From Elusimicrobiota bacterium (lineage in GTDB: Bacteria > Elusimicrobiota > Elusimicrobia > UBA1565 > UBA9628), in NCBI GenBank assembly GCA_016234805.1, contig JACRNU010000073.1:1-35904 (forward strand): DNA of 35,904 bases, in the 5' to 3' direction. A model generated the notes under the pieces. It was not told where the DNA came from, searched no databases, and saw only the letters and a list, made by a program, of their open reading frames with translations. This document shows, in pieces, positions 24,666 through 31,896 of this stretch. Positions within the stretch are counted from its first letter, which is position 1. The number at the start of each line of letters is the position of its first letter. The translations under genes and the position numbers were made by a program.

Positions 24666-26564
24666 ATGGCATCCTGGCGTCGGTGTATCCTGGTTTGGGC
24701 GCTGCTGGGCCTCGCGGTACCGGCATCCAGCCAATCCGTGCGCTCGGGACGCGTTTCAGGCGCTTCCCCGATTGCCGGCCGGCCAGCGGTCATCATCCCT
24801 TCCCTCCAGCCAAGCCAGGGCCTCGCGGGCCAGGGCCTGTCATTGGCGCCTTCAGCATCCCTGCCGTCCGCGGCCGGTCCCTCGGTCCAGGAGCGCGTCA
24901 GCCTCATCCAGGAGTTCCGGAGGCTCGCGAGCCTGCCGCCCCTCTCAGCCGCCACCGTGGCCGCGCTCGAGACTTCCGGACCGCGGTCTGTCGCAGAGGT
25001 CCAGGTCTCGGCTGCCAAGGATTTCCTGGCCGGCATCAATCCGAATTTCTCCGCCGAGGCCGTTGAGGAGAGCCGTGCCCTTGATTCGCCGGAACTGCTC
25101 GCTATCAAGAAAGCGGTCCGGGCCGCCCGGCAGACTCTCGCTGAAGCGAGGGTGTCCGGCCTGCGTGAGAGCTTCTCCAAGGACGGCCGCGTCGACCCTG
25201 AGGCTCTGAACAGGGCGTTCACGGGCTCAAGCAGGCTCTCCGCCATGGCTGGCCGCATCCCAGGGCCCAACGGCAAGGCCCTCCTCGATCTCATCGCGGA
25301 CGGCGCGCCCCGCCAGGCCATGGAGCAGCTCTCCCGGCTGAAGAAGTATGACAAGAACATCGCCCAGGGCCAAGGCAGGGAGGCAGCCAAGGCCCTTGCC
25401 CAGGAGCTCGGTTCGGCTCCACAGTCGAGGGACGTGGCTGAGTTCTCCGGGAGGCTCGAAGCCGTCCGCGGCCTCCTGGCCAAAAGGCGCTACGCCGAAG
25501 CCCTGGCCGGAGCCAAGGCCCTTCTGGCGGAGGTCAAAGTCTCAGGCCTGCGCGATGCCACGCGCAGGTTCTTCGGCATGGAAGCGGCGGGTCTCGAAAG
25601 CGCCGCGCGCGAGAAGGGCTCCGACTCCATCTACGGCAACCTCGGCGTCATGAGCCCGGCCCGCCTGGCCGAGCACGTGACCCGGCTCGCGGCCCGGGAC
25701 CCGGGCGCTTATGTCGGCGACATCCTCCCGCGCTCTCCGGTGCGCGTGCAGTGCCACGGCGATTGCGCTATCCAGCAGGCGTACAATCATTCCAAGCTCA
25801 GCCTCGTCTCGGAGCAGATGCCTTACGGGACTTTCCTTTCCGCGGTGGAATCCCTGCTCGACAAGCCCGCGCGCCGCGACGGGCTCAACAGCGTGGAGGA
25901 GGGCATCGTCCTTTCCGACTTCGGCCTGGCCCGGGTCTCCAGGGGCAACCCCAAGACCGCGGACGAGCTCGTGGAGCTCATCCGGCGGCACGGCAGCCTC
26001 ATGCTCGCCGTGCGCTGGGGGCCGCTGGAGAGCTTCCGGGACCTTCACGGCAACCACGCGGTCATCCTCCAGGGCGCCTACCGCGAAGACGGGCTCTGGC
26101 ATTTCGTGATGATCGACTCCAATCATAGCCGGCCCCAGGTCTTCTCCTTCGAGGAGCTCGGGCTCCTGGGCATGACCGGATATGATTCCGTCGAAGTCCT
26201 GCCGGACGGCCCCCGCCTGCCGGAGGAACTCAGGGGCATCGCTGATCCTGAGGCCCGCATGCGCAAGGCCGTCAACATCTTCTACGGTCGTTTCGGCGCG
26301 GTCCGGGCCTTCATCCCCTGGTACAAGCGCCTCGTGTTCGTTCCCCTCAACCGATTGCTGGAGAAGTTCGGACGGGAACCCATCGAGCCCAAGGCCGGCT
26401 CGGTCGTAGACGGCAACCTCATCCCGATCTCCAAGGCGCCGAAGGCTCTTCAAACGGCCGTGCGCCGCGGCTTGAGACTGCCGGCCGAGGCTTTTGTCAC
26501 CGCGCAGGATGGCAGGAGGTTCCTCAACCGGCTCGTGATCGACAGGCTCTTGGATGGCTTCTAG
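24666..26564 (+). CDS. Secreted papain-like cysteine peptidase (putative)
   Basis: 632 residues. A signal peptide (MASWRRCILVWALLGLAVPASSQ) is followed by a Pro/Ser/Leu-rich region with IIPSLQPSQGL (43-53), then an Ala/Leu/Arg-rich helical part to about residue 340. The catalytic-looking domain has VQCHGDCAIQQAYNH (361-375), in which Q362 and C367 suit the oxyanion Gln and nucleophile of papain-fold enzymes, GNHAVILQG with H464, and FVMIDSNH with D484/N486 as the third residue. This is C1/C39-like in pattern but no exact family was recognised; a transglutaminase-like relative is possible. A conserved-looking C-terminal extension of ~140 residues follows. It overlaps the next gene by 11 bases. 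The long helical N-terminal half may be an inhibitory propeptide (inference). Confidence 0.75.
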   Translation: MASWRRCILVWALLGLAVPASSQSVRSGRVSGASPIAGRPAVIIPSLQPSQGLAGQGLSLAPSASLPSAAGPSVQERVSLIQEFRRLASLPPLSAATVAALETSGPRSVAEVQVSAAKDFLAGINPNFSAEAVEESRALDSPELLAIKKAVRAARQTLAEARVSGLRESFSKDGRVDPEALNRAFTGSSRLSAMAGRIPGPNGKALLDLIADGAPRQAMEQLSRLKKYDKNIAQGQGREAAKALAQELGSAPQSRDVAEFSGRLEAVRGLLAKRRYAEALAGAKALLAEVKVSGLRDATRRFFGMEAAGLESAAREKGSDSIYGNLGVMSPARLAEHVTRLAARDPGAYVGDILPRSPVRVQCHGDCAIQQAYNHSKLSLVSEQMPYGTFLSAVESLLDKPARRDGLNSVEEGIVLSDFGLARVSRGNPKTADELVELIRRHGSLMLAVRWGPLESFRDLHGNHAVILQGAYREDGLWHFVMIDSNHSRPQVFSFEELGLLGMTGYDSVEVLPDGPRLPEELRGIADPEARMRKAVNIFYGRFGAVRAFIPWYKRLVFVPLNRLLEKFGREPIEPKAGSVVDGNLIPISKAPKALQTAVRRGLRLPAEAFVTAQDGRRFLNRLVIDRLLDGF

Positions 26565-27195
26565 GCTTTTGAGGGGCCTCTTGTCCGCGGCGGCGGTCGG
26601 TCTGTTGTCCAGCGCGTCCCAGCCGGCGGCTGAGGCTGCCAAAGCCTCGGGTTCCATGGATCGTCCTGCCGGAAAAGAGAAGATGGCCCGCCGCGCCCCG
26701 GGCAGGAAGGGGTCCGGGAGCTTCTCCGCGGCGGGATTCACGCAGCCCCTCGGCTGGGAGAAAGAGGAGGTCCGCACTCCTTCGGACCCCTATGTGACTT
26801 TCTCGTCGGGCGTCGACACCATCAAGGTGCGGCTCCTGGGCGGCGGCGGCTCCCGCTACGCTTCCGAGGAAGGCTTCCTAAAAGGCTATGAGGCCACGAC
26901 CATGGGGCGGCCGCCGGATGTGGTCCGCCAGGTCAAGGTCGCGGGCCGCGAAGTCCCGGTCTATCGTCACGGCTACCCCATCATGCTGGGTGACCCGCAC
27001 ATCCTGGACCCGCATCCTCCCAGGCTCGCGGCAGAGGAGTTCATCCTCCTGCCCCGGGGCAGGAAGTTCTTCGTGTTGAGCTGGGCTCATGAGAGCCCGG
27101 CGCCGGATCCTGACGCGGTCGCGGAAAAAGCCTGGGAAGTCTTCCTCTCCTCATTCTCTCCGGGTCCGGCGCCGGAGTCTCGCGGCCGCCGCTGA
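26554..27195 (+). CDS. Small secreted hypothetical protein downstream of the cysteine peptidase
   Basis: 213 residues. The N-terminus is a signal peptide (MASRLLRGLLSAAAVGLLSSASQPA). A Gly/Lys/Arg-rich linker leads to a compact domain (about 65-205) with YVTFSSGVDTIKVRLLGGGGSRY, VPVYRHGYPIMLGDPHILDPH and EEFILLPRGRKFFVLSWAHES. No family was recognised. It overlaps the peptidase gene by 11 bases, so both are made together; a substrate, inhibitor or chaperone of that peptidase is a reasonable guess only. The C-terminus is Pro/Arg-rich. Confidence 0.72.
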   Translation: MASRLLRGLLSAAAVGLLSSASQPAAEAAKASGSMDRPAGKEKMARRAPGRKGSGSFSAAGFTQPLGWEKEEVRTPSDPYVTFSSGVDTIKVRLLGGGGSRYASEEGFLKGYEATTMGRPPDVVRQVKVAGREVPVYRHGYPIMLGDPHILDPHPPRLAAEEFILLPRGRKFFVLSWAHESPAPDPDAVAEKAWEVFLSSFSPGPAPESRGRR

Positions 27196-27223
27196 CCCGC
27201 GTCCGCGGACTCCGGCCAGCGGC

Positions 27224-27252
27224 TTCACCCCGGGGCTTCAATAAGGTATAAA
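27224..27252 (+). promoter_or_regulatory. Candidate promoter TTCACC-17-TATAAA with leaderless start
   Basis: The -10-like TATAAA (27247-27252) lies six bases (TCCCTC) before the ATG at 27259. TTCACC, four of six matches to the -35 consensus, is 17 bases upstream of it. There is no Shine-Dalgarno. Confidence 0.5.
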
Positions 27253-27258
27253 TCCCTC

Positions 27259-28425
27259 ATGAAAGCAATGCCCCGAATCCTCATCGCCATGTCATCGCTG
27301 CTCATCGCGTCCTGGGCCGCGGCTCGCGACGCCATCAGGGTCTGCGACTCCAACCTGGTCTGCGCGCCCTACGGCCGCCAGGGCATCATCGACTTCGCCA
27401 AGGACTACGAACAGAACCCCAAGGACCAGACGCTCTACGTGTTCGAGCACGCCTTCTCCTTCAACGTGGGCTCCGCCGCGGGCTGCGGGACGACCTGCAC
27501 GAGCCTGCGTTTCCAGAGCTCGGAGATGGGCGTGGATAAGACCTTCACCGGAGCCAACACCGCCGAGGTCAGCCGCGCTTTCCAGGATTACATCAAGAGC
27601 GAGGCTTTCCTGAAGGCCTTCATCCGGCTCATCAACACGGGCGCTGGGCAGGTCATCTCCGGGAGCCCTGCCGCGACCATCGGCGCCATGGTGCGCGCTG
27701 GGTTCCAGGATACGATGTTTTCTAACATCAAGACCGCGGAGGAGAAATCCGGCGCGGCCCCGGGGCGCGACCCCGCGATCTCCGCGAGCTACGGGCAGTT
27801 CAAGGACTCGGGCTACGAGGGCAAGGTCGTCTCGGTCTCGCCCGGGTTCTCCCTCGACTTCGGGGAGCACAAGGACAAGAAGCTCAAGTTCACGGTCCCG
27901 CTCTCGCAGATCGAGGTGGAGGGCTTGAAGACCTACCGGGCGGGCGTCATCGTGCAGTACCAGCATCCGTTCTATCTGCCGAGCAACATAACGGTCACCG
28001 TCGGCCCGGGGTTCTCTTATTCCGCCATGGGCTCCGTGGACCTGCCCAACTTCTCCGGCATGGCGGGAGGGGCCCTCTCCACCACGGTCAACAAGGACTG
28101 GAAGAGCCTTTTTGCCACGGTCGGGGGCTACTACGGAGGGTTCAAGAACATGGGCGGCATCGACACCAACATCAGGGCCGACGTGTTCGGCTGGGGGGCG
28201 CAGACCGGCTATCGCTTCGGCAAGCGCCTGGTCGCGGCCGTCTACGGGGTGGGCATCCAGGAGAGCGTGCGCGGCTTCAACCGCACGACCTATCACACCG
28301 CGGGCGCATCTTTGAGCTACAAGATCTTCAACCGGTTCAATGTCACGGCTTCGGCACAGCATCTCTTCGGCCTTTCGAACCGGCAGTTCGCGGAAATCGG
28401 CCTGGGTTCAGCGTGGTTCTTTTAA
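27259..28425 (+). CDS. Predicted outer-membrane beta-barrel protein
   Basis: 388 residues. A signal peptide (MKAMPRILIAMSSLLIASWAAA) is followed by a ~150-residue N-terminal part with four Cys (VCDSNLVC and GCGTTC), which could form disulfides in the periplasm. From about residue 175 the sequence alternates hydrophobic and polar residues with short turns, as in barrels: YRAGVIVQYQHPFYLPSNITVTVGPGFSYS, LFATVGGYYGGF, RLVAAVYGVGI. It ends ...SAWFF; a C-terminal Phe is the usual signal for the BAM machinery. No substrate or family was recognised. Its 3' end overlaps the convergent serine hydrolase gene by 18 bases. Confidence 0.75.
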   Translation: MKAMPRILIAMSSLLIASWAAARDAIRVCDSNLVCAPYGRQGIIDFAKDYEQNPKDQTLYVFEHAFSFNVGSAAGCGTTCTSLRFQSSEMGVDKTFTGANTAEVSRAFQDYIKSEAFLKAFIRLINTGAGQVISGSPAATIGAMVRAGFQDTMFSNIKTAEEKSGAAPGRDPAISASYGQFKDSGYEGKVVSVSPGFSLDFGEHKDKKLKFTVPLSQIEVEGLKTYRAGVIVQYQHPFYLPSNITVTVGPGFSYSAMGSVDLPNFSGMAGGALSTTVNKDWKSLFATVGGYYGGFKNMGGIDTNIRADVFGWGAQTGYRFGKRLVAAVYGVGIQESVRGFNRTTYHTAGASLSYKIFNRFNVTASAQHLFGLSNRQFAEIGLGSAWFF

Positions 28426-29820
28426 GGAGGAGGATTGCCTGGTCAGGGCAGCCAGGAACGCGGCGTGATCCCAGGCGTCGATGAAGATGGACATGCCCAG
28501 GCGCACCGTCACCAGGCGGAGCGAGGGGATCACGGTGAGGACCTGCCCCTCGTGGCCGATGGCGTGGAAGGCGTCCGGCGGCACGGCCCGGGCCGCGGCG
28601 GTCTCTCCGCCGAGTTCCTTCGGGATCTTGAGCCACCACCCGGCCCCGTAGCGTCCTTCCGGCGACTGCGGGGTGGCTGTGACGCTCCAAGAGATCCAAC
28701 CCTCCGGAAGCAGGCGCCTGCCGTCCCACATGCCGTCCTGGCAGACGAGTTGGCCGAAGCGCGCCCAATCGCGGGCTACGGCCAGCATGAAAGAAGAGAA
28801 GACGAAGTCTCCTGCGGCGTCGGGCTCGAGCACCGCGCTTCCCATGCCCAGGGGCCCGAACAGGGCGCGGCAAGGAAGGGAGAGCCAGTCCTCCCCTGTT
28901 TCCTCCACGGCCTTCCGGCACACTCGGCTGAGGATGTTCGAGGTCCCGCTGGAGTACTGCCATGCCGTGCCTGGCTTGCGGCAAAGGGGTTTGGCCGCTG
29001 CGTAGTCCGCGGTGGAACCGCTTGCGAAGAGCATCTGGGTCGCGTCTCTCAGGGGGTCGGTGTAGACTTCCGCGAACTCCAAGCCCGAGCGCATGCGAAG
29101 GAGGTCCTCGAGGCTGATCCGGCCGCGCGGGTCTCCGGGCGAGGACCACTCAGGCAGGAGGTTCCGGCGGTCCAGGGACAGGAGCCCGCGGCCCACGAGG
29201 ACGCCCACGAGGGCGTTCAGCACGCTCTTGGTCATGGACCAGCCCGGCAGAGGGGTTGCGGGGCCGAAGCCCGGAGCGTAGCGCTCCGCCGCGAGGCGGC
29301 CGTCCTGGACCACGACCACGGCGCGGGTCCTGGCCAGGCGGGCCGGGTCGCGTTCCGAGAAGGCGGCTGAGAGCGCTTCATCCACGGCTCCTCGCGCCTC
29401 GGGCGCGGACCTCTCTCCCGCGGGCCAATCCGCGTCGGACGCCGCGGCCTTCCCGGCTTCCACAGCAGCAGGCAGCGAGGCTGGCCGGAGGTTCTCGGGA
29501 CGGACGCCGATGGCCAGGGTCGCTCCGAGCCCGGGCCGGAACACCGCGGTGCGCGCCTTGATGCCGAGGAACGAGCAGGTCACCCTCCTGCGCTCCAGGT
29601 CCACGCCGGGCCTGAAGAGCCGCAGGATGCGATAGCTGTCCGCTGAGACGTCCTCGGAGAGGATGGACCCGAGCGTCCTCTCAGAGACGAAGAGGCCGGA
29701 GCAGAGCACCTTGGCCTTGTAGGCCGCGCCCACGGCCGCGATCCTGAGGAAGCGTCTTGAGGCCCACGCAACGAGGCCGGCGGCCAAGATCGCGGCAACA
29801 AGAAGCCAGGAGGCCGGCAT
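28408..29820 (-). CDS. Serine hydrolase, beta-lactamase (class C/NylB/EstB-like) family
   Basis: 470 residues. The N-terminus MPASWLLVAAILAAGLVAWA is a membrane anchor or signal sequence. The active-site set of the family is visible: S195-M-T-K198 (SxxK, with the nucleophile Ser), Y289-S-S in the YxN position, and H423-E-G in the place of the KTG motif. RMRSGLEF and GRYGAGWWLK are also usual for this family. Relatives include esterases, D-aminopeptidases and 6-aminohexanoate-dimer hydrolase; true beta-lactamase activity is unlikely given the HEG motif. The ATG overlaps the upstream stop (TGATG), so translation is coupled to the Cys-rich TPR protein. The substrate is unknown; anchoring in the inner membrane facing the periplasm is inferred. 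Confidence 0.87.
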   Translation of the reverse strand: MPASWLLVAAILAAGLVAWASRRFLRIAAVGAAYKAKVLCSGLFVSERTLGSILSEDVSADSYRILRLFRPGVDLERRRVTCSFLGIKARTAVFRPGLGATLAIGVRPENLRPASLPAAVEAGKAAASDADWPAGERSAPEARGAVDEALSAAFSERDPARLARTRAVVVVQDGRLAAERYAPGFGPATPLPGWSMTKSVLNALVGVLVGRGLLSLDRRNLLPEWSSPGDPRGRISLEDLLRMRSGLEFAEVYTDPLRDATQMLFASGSTADYAAAKPLCRKPGTAWQYSSGTSNILSRVCRKAVEETGEDWLSLPCRALFGPLGMGSAVLEPDAAGDFVFSSFMLAVARDWARFGQLVCQDGMWDGRRLLPEGWISWSVTATPQSPEGRYGAGWWLKIPKELGGETAAARAVPPDAFHAIGHEGQVLTVIPSLRLVTVRLGMSIFIDAWDHAAFLAALTRQSSSLKEPR

Positions 29821-30620
29821 CAGGGATGGGGACCTGAGGTCATGGTCTGCAGGTCCAAGGCGGCCTTGTCTCCGGGGTCGAGCTTCAGGGCTTCGCGGGC
29901 GTCGGCCGCGGCCGCGGCCCGGTGCCCGAGTTTGTAGCGCGCCAGGCCCCGGAGCACGATGGTCCGGGAATCCTTCGGCGCCATCTCCGCGGCGCGGGAG
30001 GCGCATGCGAGGGCGCGTTCAGTCTCGTCGATGCTCAGAAAGACCTGGCCCAGATAGGTCTGAGCCAGATAGTTGGCCATGTTGGCTTGCGCCGCGGCGT
30101 CCAATCGGGCCAGCAGTTCTTGCCGACGCTTCTTCAGGGAGGCCTTCCTGCGTTTGGAGAGGGCCTTGCCTGCCAGGGCGCGGTCCGCCTCCTTGATGGC
30201 CATGGCGGAGGCGCGCAGTCCCTCGAGCCAGGCCCGATCGCGCCGCTCCTGGTCGGCCAGGTCTTTCCAAGTCCCGTCGTCCATGGGAGGCTCTTCGACG
30301 AGGCAGCACCGGCGGTTCTCGCAGGAGGGCCTCAGCCGCGCCTCGTGGCTCCGCCTGCGGGTGGAAACAGGCCGGCAGACCGTGCCCGAGGCGCAGGCTG
30401 AGGTCAGGAACACCCCGTACTCCGCCAGGCGGTGCCGGTTGAGGGCCGCGCGGCTCCTCGGGGTGCCCGCGGGACAGCAGTCCTCGGCCACCGCGACGCA
30501 ATCCGTGTCGTCGCGGCAATCTCGGAACTCCAAGGGGACCTGGATTCCGGACGCGGCTTCCGCGCGAGAGGCGGCCAGGAGCAGGAGCAGTCCGGCCCGT
30601 CTCAGCGCCCCTTGGCCCAT
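29820..30620 (-). CDS. Secreted Cys-rich protein with C-terminal TPR
   Basis: 266 residues from the ATG at 30620, chosen because it begins a signal peptide (MGQGALRRAGLLLLLAASRAEA); the frame extends further upstream across the opposite gene but without gene-like content. The first ~95 mature residues carry nine Cys (DCRDDTDC, EDCC, SACASGTVC, PSCENRRCC), suggesting a disulfide-bonded domain outside the cytoplasm. A charged helical linker (RRKASLKKRRQELLARLD) precedes two or three TPRs (about 175-260, LALACASRAAEMAPKD-like). There is no Shine-Dalgarno; an extended -10 lies nine bases upstream of the ATG. It heads an operon with the serine hydrolase. The function is unknown. Confidence 0.77.
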   Translation of the reverse strand: MGQGALRRAGLLLLLAASRAEAASGIQVPLEFRDCRDDTDCVAVAEDCCPAGTPRSRAALNRHRLAEYGVFLTSACASGTVCRPVSTRRRSHEARLRPSCENRRCCLVEEPPMDDGTWKDLADQERRDRAWLEGLRASAMAIKEADRALAGKALSKRRKASLKKRRQELLARLDAAAQANMANYLAQTYLGQVFLSIDETERALACASRAAEMAPKDSRTIVLRGLARYKLGHRAAAAADAREALKLDPGDKAALDLQTMTSGPHP

Positions 30621-30629
30621 GGTTTTCTT

Positions 30630-30659
30630 ATGGTACCATTTGTCGCCAAATGTTATATT
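30630..30659. promoter_or_regulatory. Overlapping divergent promoters with a perfect inverted repeat
   Basis: Minus-strand extended -10 TGGTACCAT (30638-30630) serves the gene at 30620; plus-strand extended -10 TGTTATATT (30651-30659) serves the ABC transporter gene at 30667. Between them is CATTTG-TCGC-CAAATG (30637-30652), whose outer bases are the TG dinucleotides of both promoters. The two -10 hexamers are only 18 bases apart, so polymerase could hardly sit on both at once. The repeat is a candidate operator. Confidence 0.5.
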
Positions 30660-30666
30660 GGCCCAA

Positions 30667-31896
30667 GTGAAGACGGCTCTTTCCGTCGTGACCGTGGTTC
30701 TTCTGGCGACCGGGGCCGCGTGCCGTGTGGCGCCTCGGGACGACGGGCGGGAACGCGTCATCGTGGTCTGGGAGCAGGAGGACGCCCAGGTCTTCCCGTA
30801 CATCGACTCGGTGTTCGAGGCTTTCAAGAAGCTGCCCGGCAACGAGGGCGTCCGCATCGTCCGGAACCATTACGGGACCGAGGACCTGCGCCAGCAGTTC
30901 CTGACCGCTTCCATCGCGGGCAGCCCTCCGGACCTCCTGATGAGCCCGTCCGACACGGCGGGCATCTACTCGATCGCCGGGTTCATCATGCCGGTCGAGG
31001 GGGTCTTCGACCTCGGGAGATACAACAAGCCGGTGGTGGAGGCCATCACCCTCGACGGCCACGCCTGGGGCGTGCCGATGACGAACGGCAACCACCTCAT
31101 GCTGATGTACAACAAGAGGCTCTCCCCCACGGCGCCCCAGACCACGGACGAGCTCTTCGACTTCTGCCGGACGCGGGCCAAGGCCCTGAAGCTCGACCAC
31201 TGCATGGCTTTCAACCTGGGAGAGCCCTTCTGGCTCATGCCCTGGCTCGGGGCTTTCGGGGGCTGGCCCATCGACAACAAGACCCCGACCCTCGACACCA
31301 AGCCCATGGCCGACGCCGTGTCCTTCGTGGTGGACCTTATCTACGAGAAGAAGTTCGTGCCCATGGAGTGCGAGTACAACTGCACGGACGCCCTGTTCAA
31401 GGAGGGCAAGGTCGCCTTCATCATCAACGGGGATTGGGCCATCTCGACCTACCGGGACAAGTTCGGCAAGGACTTCGGCGTGGCCAAGATACCGAAGCTC
31501 TCCTCCACCGGAAGGTGGCCGTCGCCCATGGTGAGCGGCAGGTACTTCATGCTGAGCGCCAAGCTCTCGGGGGAGAAGCTCGACCTGGTGAAGCGCTTCG
31601 TCGAGTTCTACACCAATCCGGAGAACCAGATCGGCCAGGTCAAGGCGCTCATGCGCCTTCCCGCGCTCTCCGAGGCGGCCAGGTCCAAGGTCATCACGGA
31701 CGACCCCATCCTGAGGGCGTCCATGGAGCAGATCCTCGTGGGCAAGCCCATGCCCATGGCGACCGAGATGCGCGCGGTCTGGGATTCGGCCCGGCCGCAC
31801 CTGGGCCGGGCCGTCAACCGCAAGGCCACCCCGCAGGAGGCCGCGGCCAAGATGCAGAGCGAGGCGGTCTCGAAGATCAAGGAGATGGCCGACTGA
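30667..31896 (+). CDS. Sugar ABC transporter, extracellular solute-binding protein (family 1, CUT1 type)
   Basis: 409 residues from GTG at 30667, which opens a signal sequence (MKTALSVVTVVLLATGAAC). C19 may be the lipidated Cys, though the lipobox (TGAAC) is not ideal. The family 1 (MalE-like) pattern is clear: IVVWEQEDAQVFPYIDSVFEAFKK, PDLLMSPSDTAGIYSIAGF, GVPMTNGNHLMLMYNKRL, FKEGKVAFIINGDWAIS and the C-terminal QIGQVKALMRLPALSEAA. It delivers an oligosaccharide or polyol to the permease pair encoded next; the substrate cannot be assigned. No Shine-Dalgarno; TATATT ends seven bases before the GTG. The stop overlaps the next start (TGATG). Confidence 0.9.
   Translation: MKTALSVVTVVLLATGAACRVAPRDDGRERVIVVWEQEDAQVFPYIDSVFEAFKKLPGNEGVRIVRNHYGTEDLRQQFLTASIAGSPPDLLMSPSDTAGIYSIAGFIMPVEGVFDLGRYNKPVVEAITLDGHAWGVPMTNGNHLMLMYNKRLSPTAPQTTDELFDFCRTRAKALKLDHCMAFNLGEPFWLMPWLGAFGGWPIDNKTPTLDTKPMADAVSFVVDLIYEKKFVPMECEYNCTDALFKEGKVAFIINGDWAISTYRDKFGKDFGVAKIPKLSSTGRWPSPMVSGRYFMLSAKLSGEKLDLVKRFVEFYTNPENQIGQVKALMRLPALSEAARSKVITDDPILRASMEQILVGKPMPMATEMRAVWDSARPHLGRAVNRKATPQEAAAKMQSEAVSKIKEMAD

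Noticed and set aside
28408-29820. True antibiotic-inactivating beta-lactamase
   Set aside because: The third motif is HEG rather than KTG and the second is YSS; this points to the esterase/peptidase-type branch of the family.
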